From Aquanectria penicillioides (lineage: Eukaryota; Ascomycota; Sordariomycetes; Hypocreales; Nectriaceae), in the NCBI GenBank assembly GCA_003415625.1, contig PYIU01000001.1:1736001-1800000 (forward strand): a stretch of 64,000 bases of DNA, read 5' to 3'. A program made the position numbers and the translations under genes. The notes beneath the pieces were generated by a model that searched no databases, was not told where the DNA came from, and saw nothing but the letters and a program-made list of their open reading frames with translations. Shown piece by piece: positions 46,869-57,430 of the stretch. Position 1 is the stretch's first letter, and every line of letters begins with the position of its first letter.

Positions 46869-47462
46869 GACAACTACGAGACCACAGCGCCAGATTTATA
46901 TACAGGAGATTGAGGAGTCATGCTACGACATCCATCATCGTCTTCCACGGGGGACAACGAGGAGAAGGGCAGTTTGGAGAGAATAGAGGGTATGATGCTA
47001 TTTCCGACCCAAAGTGCCGCCCAGCCTAGGCGGATGAATTCGAGACTGTTAACGTACATAAGGGGTTTGTGGAAGACGATGATGGCTTGCCTGATGAACC
47101 CTAATGTGCCGGTCGATTGTTGACCTGGAAAAAAAATAGAAGAAAGAAAAGCCTGGGGATAAGATGAGGCCCGAGATTCTCACATCTCGTTTCCCAAAAC
47201 AAAAAAAGAACAAAGTTGACGCCTGATGCAAAGCTCGGCCTCCCTGAGTGGCCTTGATCTCGCAAATGCCTGCTGAATCAAAAAAAAAAATGCGTTTGTG
47301 ACTCGTATCCCCCGGAGAAGATGAAGGACATTCCCTGTCCCGTCTCTCAAAATGCCAATGAAACGCCTCCTCCCATTTTACTTCAAGCAAAAGGAAAAAC
47401 ATGCCATGCTTATACATCCCTGCCCTCTTGAATTATGGCGGCACCAGCAAAAAAACACACGA
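46869..47462. other. not4 3' region / upstream region of the next gene
   Basis: Only ~600 bp separates the two minus-strand frames. It contains an A10 run at 47280-47290, a TATATAA at ~46893-46900 that could be the TATA box of the downstream gene, and a possible small exon (46874-47059). It may serve as both terminator and promoter, or as an alternative intron of not4. Confidence 0.4.
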
Positions 47463-49984
47463 CTACCACCTAGTGTAACCGGCATTATACATCAAATTGG
47501 GGTTGTACCCACCTTGGCTCTGACCACCGAACAGTCCCTGTCCGACTCCGGCGTTGCCCTGGGACTGGTGCTGCATTCTCGCCTGCAGGATACTCGGGTC
47601 CGCAAGATCTACTAAGCCACTCCCCCAGAGGAGGAAGTGTTAGCATGCCTGTGCTTCTTCCCCTTCTTCTTCTGCTTGGAGCCCATGTCTTGGAATGCTC
47701 CAGGCTGGTTACCATAGAGCGACGCCAGGAGGCCGGAAGCAGGAGCTGGGGTGGAGGTAGAGGAAGGTGGGTACTGGTTGGAAAAAGAAGAGATCATGTA
47801 CTCACGCTTTCCCGCATCATGAGCCTGGTTGTTGCCTCCCCGGCTCCGTCCGATCAAACTCTGAAGTAGTTCATTTGAGTTGTCCTTTGGCGCGCCACCA
47901 AAGCCAGCGCCGCCAAATCCTTGGCCGAACATGCTAGGGGGAGTGCCAGTAGACTTGAGGCCGGGAGGCGGCCCAGGCATCGAGGTGCCATAAAACTGGT
48001 TGTTGCCCTGAGACTGGAAAGAGTTGGGCATCATGGACGATTGCTGTGCCATGATGCGCGGGTTTGCCGCCAACTTGACGTTGGTGGCAGCACTCGGGTT
48101 GTCGTTAGCGAAGCTGAACCTCGACGACTGACGGTTGTGGCCGCCCTGGTTCTGGAAGTTACCACCCTGGTTACCAATACCAGGCGGGACGTCAAAGCCA
48201 CTCTGAGACCGAAGGAAGAGTTGCTGAGGGGTCATGGTTCGCGACACTGGGTTGCCTGGGTTCTGGTTAAAATTAGATCCAGTCAAGGCAGGTCCGAAAA
48301 TACCATCGGTGTTGTTCCGCTGAATCGGAGGCTGGGCGCTGGGACGTCGTTGCTCAAAACCGTCGGCGGCAGCATCTCGGTCTTCTGGCTCGCCTCCCAG
48401 AGCCAGGCTTCCGCCAGTCTCGGGCTCGCCCTCAGAGGGTTCGGGGATCTCAGCCTGCTCTTCCTGCTCACCGCTAAGCCGAGAATCTTCCTCCTCACGC
48501 ATAGCCTTGCGCTTCTCACCGCCATGAACATCGAACAGAGGGGGGCTCTGGCCCTCCACCTCGGCGGGAACCAGAAGCGGGAGAGTGCAGGTCTGTAACG
48601 CCTTCAACAGCGCCCTGAGCGAACTCTCAGGAATGCCCTGGGGTTCGGGTTGCGGGGCAGATTCAGATTCCTTAGAGGGGGCAGGAGAAGGTTCCGCAAC
48701 TGGTTCCTCAATGTCCTCCACAGCTTCCTCAGGAACAGGTTCCGCGGTGACGGGCAATGATGTAGACACCGCAGGGCTTGACGCCGCACCACTTGTCGCA
48801 TGACTGCCTCGGCGACTTCGCTGTGGGTTCCGTGCCCAGTTTGCAGAGGATGGCAAAGCTGATCCGTCCGCCCCATTTTCTGAGCCCTCCTTGCTCGCCG
48901 ATCTCGCCATGGGGTGAGATACAGGCGGAGGTGGGGTAGGTTGGGGGGCCTGTTGACGGGAAACAGATCGAGAAGAACCGCCACCAGGCAGAGGCCGTTG
49001 TGTATGGATACTATTCATAGACGAAAGGTCTTGGCGCGAATAGCTATCCTCCTCGTCACCTTGCTCGTGCAAGAACATACACCCTGGGTTACCACATTTC
49101 TCGTTCTTTAACCAGGCCGAACAGTATTTGGTTGTGCCGTGCTGTGCTTTTAGGATCCGATCACCGTTCTGTGAGCCGTGAACAGCCTGGATGCAACGGG
49201 TTGCCTCGTCTGGCTTCTCGAAAGTCACATAGATGCCGAGTGACTGATGCTGACCATCCGAGCTCTTGCGGTTGCTAATGGAGATTTTTTGGATGTTTCC
49301 GTATTGACCGAAAAACTCGGGTTTTCGTAGCGTCTTAAGTAACTCGTCTTCGCGCACAGTGGGGGCTAACCCAGTAATGTAGACCAGGTTCTTCTGAACT
49401 ACCCGCACTCCAATGAGATTTTTGCGATTCTCCTTTTCGGCCTCGCGTTTCTGAACCTCCTTTTGTCGTTGCTCCTGGGCACGCTTCTTTTGGTTCTTTT
49501 GTATGTTGGCGCGGAATTCGGCGACTCTTTATGACTCGTCAGCGTGGCGAACACATCTCGAAAACGGGGGGGCCAAACGTACTCCTCTTGTGTGACAACT
49601 TTCCACTGAATTGTCTTTTCGTCGTATGGCCGTCTGCATGCGGGGCAGAGCCCGTTCATGTTATTCTTGATGTTGTTAAAACAGAACTGGCAGACCTGGG
49701 GGTGGAAGTGTTAGCGCGACGTGGCAAGAAGGCACCGATGGCAGCGATGGCAGCAAGAGTAGTGATAGGTCGGTCGTACCTGGTATCCGCAGGGGCATGG
49801 CCGGAAATTTCTATCGGAAAGATCAAACTCCTCGATGCACAGAGGGCTGCGTAGGTGGTCAGTTCAGGTGCCCAACGTTGCCCCGGAGGAAGCAAGGCTC
49901 GACAGGCCAAGGACCGCCGGGCTGGAGTTGGTAAACGTACCAGGTATCCTCCTCCTCTTCTATGAAAGAATCTTGTGGAGCCAT
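47463..49984 (-). CDS. not4: CCR4-NOT E3 ubiquitin ligase subunit Not4, one frameshift
   Basis: Not4 is the RING ubiquitin ligase of the CCR4-NOT complex, acting in mRNA decay, co-translational quality control and proteasome function (family knowledge). Four exons: 49984-49941, 49846-49780, 49695-49583 and 49526-47463. The first three rebuild the C4C4 RING (CPLCIEEFDLSDRNFRPCPCGYQ, VCQFCFNNIKNNMNGLCPACRR). A helix (RANIQKNQKKRAQEQRQ) follows, then the RRM (KNLVYITGLAPTV, FFGQYGNIQKISI, GIYVTFEKPDEATRCI), a CCCH finger (CSAWLKNEKCGNPGCMFLH) and a Ser/Pro/Gly-rich tail. At 47622-47626 a run of five G (minus strand) is one base short: reading stops at GGVA, while GSGLVDLADPSILQARM continues in the next phase to a stop at 47463. 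The exon sum is 2288 nt, one less than a multiple of three. Confidence 0.9.
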
Positions 49985-50423
49985 GGTGATAGTATGGAGA
50001 TGTCGGGGGGTGATGGGCGGGGTAACAAAGTGTGCTGCTGGAAGATGAAAGAACAAGGGGGAGAGGGTATTGAATGAATGATGGAGATGTTCAGGATACA
50101 CCAAGGCTGAGAAAGAGAAAGATCCAAACTGCCTAGTCTGAGATTGGCCTAGCGCAAATTCCTGTATCACGTGATAGCCTCGATGTCGCCACACTGAGAC
50201 ACAGGGGAGCCGTTGATAGGCAGATACCTGTAATTAGCGGAGCACTCCCAGCAACGAAAAAGTACCGCAGTAGGCACGGCAGAACCCCGGAAATTCCGGT
50301 TCGTGATGGTGCCGCTAAGATCCTTCGAGCCAATGCTTGCGGTATCATTACCAACACCACAGACTTTCGTCCCGACGACGCTCTCCCATCGTCAATTGGC
50401 CTCTCAACGTCACATAACCGGCC
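49985..50423. promoter_or_regulatory. Bidirectional promoter region, not4 / complex I subunit
   Basis: 439 bp between two divergent start codons of housekeeping genes, so it must hold both core promoters. No TATA box is obvious. There is a CATCACGTGATA element near 50165-50176 (CACGTG E-box-like core on both strands). Confidence 0.6.
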
Positions 50424-51349
50424 ATGGCGACCCAATTCTCTCGAAGCAGGGCCCTCGCCTCAGCTCTGCGGCCCGTGAAGCCGTCGGTCCAGGCCCGCAA
50501 TGAGCAAGCAATTCGCTGCTTCTCCAGCTCGGCTCGCCAATATGTCGCAATGCCGAAGGATGCTCCCAACCCACGAATGGCTCCCCGAGATCACATCGGC
50601 ACCCTCAAGGCCCCCATTGTCAACCCGGCCGACAAGTACCAGAGCAAAGCCGACAACATGCACCGATATGGCGCCTGGTTGATGAGCTGCATGCCCAAGT
50701 ACATCCAGCAGTTCTCCGTCTGGAAGGACGAGCTCACCATCTACATCTCGCCCTCCGGCGTCATTCCTGTCTTCAGCTTCCTGAAGTGTTGGTATCCCGC
50801 TTCCTACTGTGGTCAATTCAATTGCTAAGACCTTTCTCAGACAACACCGCTGCCGAGTTCACCCAGATCAGCACCGTTACCGCCGCCGACTTCCCCACGC
50901 GTGAGAACCGCTTCGAGGTGGTCTACCAGCTTCTCTCGGTCCGCCACAACTCCCGCCTTCGCGTCAAGACCTACGCCGACGAGGCCTCTCCCGTTCCTTC
51001 CATCACCGGCCTCTTCGATGGTGCCAACTGGTACGAGCGTGAGGTTTACGATCTCTTCGGAGTCTTCTTTGCCGGTCACCCCGATCTGCGACGAATCATG
51101 ACCGACTACGGTTTCGAGGGCCACCCTCTACGCAAGGACTTCCCTCTGACCGGATACACCGAGATCCGGTACGATGAGGAGAAGAAGCGAATCGTCACCG
51201 AGCCCCTCGAGCTTACTCAGGCCTTCCGCAACTTCGAGGGTGGCTCCAGTGCCTGGGAGCCCGTTGGTGAGGGTGAGAACCGCACACCAGACACTTTCAA
51301 GCTGCCCACACCCAAGCCGGAGGAGAAGAAGGAGGAGCCTAAGAAATAG
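50424..51349 (+). CDS. NADH:ubiquinone oxidoreductase 30 kDa subunit (NDUFS3 type)
   Basis: Core peripheral-arm subunit of mitochondrial complex I. Exons 50424-50787 and 50841-51349 join in phase across a 53-nt intron (GTTGGT...CTCAG) rebuilding [12 protein letters not shown]; 290 aa. The N terminus is an Arg/Ser/Ala-rich mitochondrial presequence ([17 protein letters not shown] ... [11 protein letters not shown]). Diagnostic family blocks are all present: [84 protein letters not shown] and [13 protein letters not shown]. The tail is Lys/Glu/Pro-rich. It corresponds to the Neurospora 30.4 kDa (31 kDa precursor) subunit. It shares a promoter region with not4. Confidence 0.97.
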
Positions 51350-51382
51350 GTAAAGGGTGGTTACCCAAGCTGTATAAGAATT

Positions 51383-51709
51383 TCACTTGTTAGAAATATC
51401 AACTGGTTTCGGATCATGTCCAATTTTGATTTTCCATTCGCCCGTACGATTTTGTGCCAGCCTTGACCTCCATTTCAGACAGTCCTCCCAGGTCGTTATC
51501 TCGGCGTCTTTTTCAATAAACGGGTGATCGTCGCTAGGCTGGCTTACGCAACCAAGCCTCATGAAGCGCAGGTAACACGAACACGGCCCGTTTTCCAACC
51601 ATTCAGAGACGCAATTGTCCCGGCCGAGGACCGTGATTGGTACCTCTTCGGAAACAAAAGCTGACAAGCCATGGTCCAGGAAACTTTGCTTCTGCACCCG
51701 GGGCGTCAC
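51383..51709 (-). CDS. Possible small protein, weak support
   Basis: An open frame of 108 codons with balanced, non-repetitive composition (SEWLENGPCSCYLRFMRLG; FIEKDAEITTWEDCLKWRS; RTGEWKIKIGHDPKPVDISN). No family was recognised. It lies 33 bp beyond the complex I stop on the opposite strand. It could be a small gene, the last exon of one, or chance; no upstream exon was found. Confidence 0.3.
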   Translation of the reverse strand: MTPRVQKQSFLDHGLSAFVSEEVPITVLGRDNCVSEWLENGPCSCYLRFMRLGCVSQPSDDHPFIEKDAEITTWEDCLKWRSRLAQNRTGEWKIKIGHDPKPVDISNK

Positions 51710-51948
51710 ACGGCAGATGTGATTTATCAGGAATACGATGATGGGGCACCGGCATTACGTCTTGTCCCCTCCAGCGCGAAGCTGCGTGTGGCAACACACG
51801 TCCTCCCCCGCCCGCGTCGTTCGATGTTAAGTGCCTTGCTGCCCCAGAACGGAACTCTCCCCATGCCTTCTTTGGAAATCGAGCTGTGCATTTCCTTGCT
51901 CCTAGATATCACAGATTCAGCGGCTATACTTCCCCCTCCATTGACCCG

Positions 51949-52251
51949 ATGGCTAGCGGCGACTTTTCACCAACCCTATCCTCTCCATCCACCGTGTCGA
52001 GCACCTCATCGAGCCGGTCGACGCTGCAACACCTGGAGAAGGAGTTTCAAACTCTTCGAGACAAGAATCTGAGCTACGAGGAAGACGTTGAGTTCCACAC
52101 CTTCATTAACGTGCTGGACCTCGTCGACACCGTGGTCATGGAGCGACCAGCACGAGACATGCGAAAGCGTTCGTTTGCTCGACTCTTGGGAGGCTTTAAA
52201 AGAAGATCAGACAAGCCGGATTTCCCCATGTCGCCCATCTCTCCAAACTGA
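51949..52251 (+). CDS. Small conserved-looking hypothetical protein
   Basis: 100 aa starting at MASGDFSPTLSSPST; the frame is open upstream to 51886, but those residues look like leader. A Ser/Thr-rich start is followed by a charged helical segment (LQHLEKEFQTLRDKNLSYEEDVEFHTF) with INVLDLVDTVVMERP, then a basic part (RDMRKRSFARLLGGFKRR) and a short Pro/Ser tail, SPISPN. No known domain; possibly a small phosphoprotein or adaptor. A 25-nt T run lies 45 bp after the stop. Confidence 0.55.
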   Translation: MASGDFSPTLSSPSTVSSTSSSRSTLQHLEKEFQTLRDKNLSYEEDVEFHTFINVLDLVDTVVMERPARDMRKRSFARLLGGFKRRSDKPDFPMSPISPN

Positions 52252-52295
52252 TACTTGGCTGTCCACCTGGCTTCAATACGGGCCACTCTGTCTGG

Positions 52296-52320
52296 TTTTT
52301 TTTTTTTTTTTTTTTTTTTT
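52296..52320. repeat. T25 homopolymer
   Basis: An uninterrupted run of 25 T, 45 bp downstream of the small gene ending at 52251. Its length may be unreliable if the assembly miscounts homopolymers. Confidence 0.9.
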
Positions 52321-53501
52321 GGCGATCCATGCTGTCAGCTTGGGCCTTGTTCATGGCAGTCCGCCAGGGTGGAATATTAGTGGGTTTTCTGGGGAGCTGA
52401 CAACAAGGCCCTCGTTCATGTTCCTGGGTATTGGCGTAACCTAAAATGTCTCCGATGTTGTTCTCGCGACTTTTTTTACAGTTGATGATGTGATGAAGGT
52501 GTTTGGGGCGTAACGTGGAGGATGAGCTTGACTTTGACTGTACCATCATGGAGTGTGCTATTTGGATTGGAGCAACTGGGCTAGCTAAAGGTTCTACAGG
52601 TTAGCAAAATTGTCGATTTCCCTCCCTCTCGAGAGTTTTAACCTCGTAGAGAATGATATTTTGGTTTTATTTCTCTCTTCAATAGGCATTTCTAATGTCT
52701 CCTCAAGTCTATGGTCCTTCATGCCAGGGTACCCTGCACCAACCATGGACTACAAGGTTGACTGGCTCATGGTTTATCATCAAAGCATACTTGACCTCTC
52801 CTTAATCTTGCACCTTGTTGCCCTATACAACAAATCCCTCACTGGGTATGACGGAGGTTCAAGTGTATTCCAAGCTGGTACAAAGGCATGCGAGTTTGGC
52901 TATAACCAACTAATCATTGCTGCAACGAGGTTGTTACGCTGTAAGTATCTAACGCATTCCTTTTTATCGGAAGAGCAGCGGTACAGGCATTAGCTACCAA
53001 ACAGGCCGTCATTGACGACGACAGATGCTTTCCTTCTGTCGAGGCGAACATTTGGTCCACTGGGAGCTACCCTACATTCCTCCGACGCTAGCCTCCGTTT
53101 TCCTCCTACTGGCTTATTTCACAGCACAAATGCACAATGTAATTAATCAATCTTTTGGATATGTTCTTGAGATTAGGTCGCTTAGTCCGGCCCCCAAAAT
53201 TCTCAATACATGAAGTTCGGATATCATGATTGGACCTGCATGGTGATGTAGCAGTGTCACCGTTCTAGGGTGACAGCTAGCCAGAATTCATGACCGCAGA
53301 ATTCCCGTTCCAATGTAACACATGCATTGTGTAAGCGAAGCAGAGTCGCTGGATGGCCAAGACGGTGAAAGAAAGGAAAAATCTCACTTCATGTGATCCC
53401 AAAAATGTCATGCCGTTGAGGAATGGAAATGTCACTCTCACCAGTGTGACTCTAAATGTAAACATGCGAAGAGCTCTTCTGAACCACTAAAAATTCACTG
53501 G

Positions 53502-53521
53502 AAAAAAAAAAAAAAAAAAAA
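53502..53521. repeat. A20 homopolymer
   Basis: An uninterrupted run of 20 A in decayed gene-free sequence. It could be the poly(A) end of a retroposed copy, but no matching element was recognised upstream. Confidence 0.9.
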
Positions 53522-55173
53522 GAGTATAGCTTCTTTTACATTGGTAGTACATGATGAATAGGGAGAGAAATAGCTCTTATTGGGCTCATTCAGTAAGCCA
53601 TAAAGAGCACTTTGTCTATTTGGCGGGCCTCACTAGACCATTGGAGTAGTATTCCGGACCTCGACAAGAAAATTTCCGGTCGGGCCGAGTATCAAGAGGA
53701 CCAATACGGTAGCCGAGTGCATCTTGCATGTTTGTTTCAAACATGCTGGTGGGGGAATGGATCATTGCTGGCCTGTCAACGTGGAACCATCTGGTTGCGG
53801 CCGGAATGCGGCCGCAGTGGGCATCCTTGCTTGGAAGGCAAAGTCGTCTGAGCAATGATACGCTTTTGGGTGTCGATGTTCAGCTCCAAGAGTACACCAG
53901 GAAATGCCTCGACTGCTCAAAAAGCATCACAATGGCCCTGCAGACTGTTGAAATTGTGCAGATTGCACGCCAAGAGGACGGGGAAAACGTATCCATCGAA
54001 TTGAGGCTGGAATTACCACGACATGTGGCTGTCTTCTGTCAATTTTGGCACGCTTGTGGAGAGACTGATGCTTCTCGACTCTGACGTTCCAGAAAGCCCT
54101 GGACCCCCTTTGTTCACCTCCATTTCCCGTCGACTCAGCTCCTCCCTTCAAGACGGCGGCTACTATGAGGTCAAAGATGATATAGCCTCATAGGCAGTCA
54201 GTTTAGCCTGCGAATTAAACGCTAGCCTGGTGCCTCGTGAACAAGCTCCCTCATCGGCTTCAATGCCAACAAGCGAATCCTCCTTCAATGGAGCTCTATT
54301 CCGCCTCTTCTACCACATCTATGCATCATTTCATGAGGAATCAAGCCACGCAAAGTATCACAGAAGCGTGCGGGCTGAGACCTCAGCCACCGACCTCCAC
54401 TTGCGTCTTTGAACCGAGGTGATCAACTCGATAGGAACAATGACGAGAACATCCTGTTAGCGAAGTAGTGGGTATTTTCGTTATGCTCCATATTACTTCA
54501 TCGTCAACCCGAGCTAGAAGGGAAATGCTTAATCTAAGATAATGCTTCTCGATTGGCCGTTTTGAGCGTTCTCGGCTCCAGCAGTCCATATGCCACAACT
54601 CTACCTGGGCACAGGTTCCGAAAGAAGATGACCACATTACCCTTTTTACCAGTACAAACTTTGGCATTGGCTTAATCGGTCCCCGTAAGATTCCTCCGAG
54701 ACTAAAACACCTTCTAATTGTAGTATGTTGCGCTCTTGATCGCAGGCCATCCACCTGGGTGTGGCCTGTGAATAGGCTTCTCCTAGGGATCAGCATGTGG
54801 GGTGTCTAAGCGATGCCTACATTTCATCACTACACCACAAGGAAAGTTCACGACCCTAGAGTTTGTCCAAAACTTCGGTAATTGTAATGAGATGCCACCG
54901 TGTAGAGTAATGGAAGGTCCGTAATACTTGAGTTCTGCGTTTCTGAGCCCGGGTGTTATAATTGCAGAGGTGCCATGTGCTCCCTGCGGAGTGACTCTGG
55001 TGTGAAACACCTCCTTGCCATCGCAGTGGTGTCTGTTTGCAAATGAGTTTGGCGATTGGCATAATACGGATACCCGAGTATTTTGGCTCTTCTTGAAAAA
55101 CCATTTGCATTGGCGTCAATCACTTCACGGCTAAAGACCGCCGCCCTCGTCCGACCGTCCCACCGCCATAGCC

Positions 55174-56106
55174 ATGGGCAGCCTCGACAGCTTGACGACC
55201 GAATCCTTCGTCTACCTCAGCATCAACCTATTTACAGTCGGGTTTCGATTTCTTGCAGGACGAGAAATGTGTCGATTCGCAATCTGGGTGCAGATGACTA
55301 CCTCATGATCATTGCCATGATCCCCCACTGCGCATTGACTAGCCTGTCATACGCTATCAGTGTGAGCGATGGGGGCTATTCTAACAGTGGAATGACCGAT
55401 GGTGATCGCGCATTGCTGATCCCTGGAAGCGAAGAATACGATATGAGGTACGCTTCAGCGTTGTCCTAGGTTGAGTAGCAGGAACTCGGACATGTCGTTG
55501 ATACTTGGCAGGGTAGGTGGCGCCAAAACGGCACTGGCGGATGGCCGCTTTTCTATACCGTCCTGTGGATAATCAAGGCCTCAATATGTGCCTTCTATGG
55601 GCGATTAACTGTATGACCTGAGATTCCCTAGCAGAAGAAGGCAAATCTGCGAGCCGAGAGCACCAGCATAATTAACTAACCGATAACGCTAGGCCAGCTT
55701 TCCACAATATAGAATACGGATTGATGCTGGATACGGGATGATCGCTACCACTCTCATTACGGGCGTACTCATATCAATATTCAGTTGCTGGCCTTACAAC
55801 AAAAACTGGCAAATCTACCCAAACCCCGGAAGTGAGTCTCGCCCTTTTTGTGAAGCATGTGTAGAAAACAAGTTCTGACGCTATGGCCAACATCAAGATA
55901 CTTGCCAACCCGTAGTCAGCCGTGTTGATTACTTTTACGCCGTGTTCTCCGATCTCATCACCAACATTTATCTCCTGATCTTTCCGATTCCTCTGGTATG
56001 GAAAGCCAAGCTTCCACTCATGACCAATATTAGTGTCAGTTTTCTATTTTCCGGTGCTATTTTCCTGATTGTGGCTGGCTTGCTCAACAACATCATCCTC
56101 CTCAAG
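55174..56106 (+). pseudogene. Rhodopsin-like (Pth11-type) membrane protein, broken
   Basis: Remains of the large fungal seven-helix family with a rhodopsin-like domain. Start MGSLDSLTTESFVYLSINLFTVGFRF; then at ~55251-55260 the frame must shift by one base to reach RTRNVSIRNLGADDYLMIIAM. Further exons splice well: 55517-55610 (RWRQNGTGGWPLFYTVLWI, KASICAFYGRLT), 55693-55831 (ASFPQYRIRIDAGYGM, then GVLISIFSCWPYNKNWQIYPN) and 55898-56106 (NTCQPVVSRVDYFYAVFSDLITNIYLLIFPIPL, FLFSGAIFLIVAGLLNNIILLK). Three introns have good GT/AG sites. After 56106 the expected last helices and tail do not appear and stops accumulate, so the gene is frameshifted and truncated, or a missed splice event remains. Confidence 0.6.
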
Positions 56107-57430
56107 GTAAGATCTAACATTGACCCCAATGTGTCTTTACCCTCGGAATCTTCAACCTTTCTGGATATAGGTGATGACTACCTACCTAATCTGTAATAGA
56201 AGTTCGGGTGCATGATTGCTCCTTCTGTTTCTAATGCCATTCAATCTCAGGCCTTAAAATCTCGCAACCTTCCAAAATATCATTCCTTTCTCTGTCACCC
56301 TCCCAGGGTTGATTTATCATGGACCTTACATTTTTGTCCCATTCGCAGTCCTGCGCCCCCCGATGTTACCAACTAAGTCTAGATTCCAGATAGAGGAAAA
56401 TTTGTCTAATGAGGAACTTGATTGTTCTGGGATTGATGGGTCCAAAGACTCGCACAGATGGAGAATCAGAGTTGAAGGATGGAGAATGTTTGCTGGGGGG
56501 AATGGTCAAACCCAAAAAATGTATACACATCTGAGCACTCTAATTCCCGTGCTTATTCACAGCCATCTTTCTAATAATTCGTCGCTCTTCAAAACGGGAG
56601 CACGCAAATAGCCAGGCCCTTTTGCAAGGTGCCATCTGTACTCCTAAGACACGGGGAAGGGAATCCTTTACCTCGACTCGGTCAGGTGCTTTGATCTTGT
56701 CCATTTCTCTTTATTATTCAATATCCTACATCCGCATCTTCTCTCATCTTTCGTCGTTCCCTTTGTCAGCTTGCATAAATAAACGGAGCCGTCCAACGTC
56801 GTGGGCTCCGCCCATGGTTCCAACACAGCGTGTGCCATCTCGGCGTAATCGGATCATCAAAATCCATTTCCCGAGCGTCAAGGTCAAACTGCCTGCCCTT
56901 CCTTGCCCCTTTGCACTCCTAGCCCCGTTCGCTATGCATATCCATCCACCGTGTTGCTCTCCCATTTGCATGTATATATGAAAATGAAATACTAAAAAAA
57001 CGAGGACAAATAAACAGATAAACTGTTTCCCGTTTGCTCCGTCGCACTACAAAAACTCCGCAAGAGAAATCAGCTTGCTCATGGAGATACAAAGACCCAA
57101 ACGTCCAAAAAAAAAAAAAAACGAAAAAATAAAAGGATAACACAAAGAAAGAAATGAGATGGCTCATACATGATGTTGTGCAATTAGCACCATGAGGAGA
57201 ATGCCAACTCTCATCTCATAGAACGATTGAGATTGGATCTTTGCAAACCTGTGACACCTTCACGCGCCCATCTCCCAAAACTCCGCCATATGCTAAGACT
57301 CTGCTAAGAACGTAACACACAGCTGCTTCGCACTTGTTTCTGCAGCTGGTGGATGTGCCGATGGTAGAAATGGCTATATATAGGACCTGGAACTCAGACT
57401 AGCGGGTCGCCGACGTGCGTCTTGGCCCTG
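56107..57430. other. Gene-free region
   Basis: 3' decay of the membrane-protein pseudogene and 3' flank of zds1. It includes an A-rich stretch at 57100-57150. No supported gene. Confidence 0.5.

Larger units (their letters stand above)
52252..55173. other. Decayed or gene-free region
   Basis: No supported gene. It includes a T25 run (52296-52320) and an A20 run (53502-53521). Medium frames at 52610-52993 and 53728-54084 show no recognisable domain. Mixed fragments such as LLGVDVQLQEYTRKCLDCSKSITMAL could be remains of a regulator gene, but this is a guess. Confidence 0.4.

Noticed and set aside
51603..51912. Additional exons for the small minus-strand frame at 51383-51709
   Set aside because: No splice-site combination gave a convincing continuation, and the region overlaps the leader of the gene at 51949.
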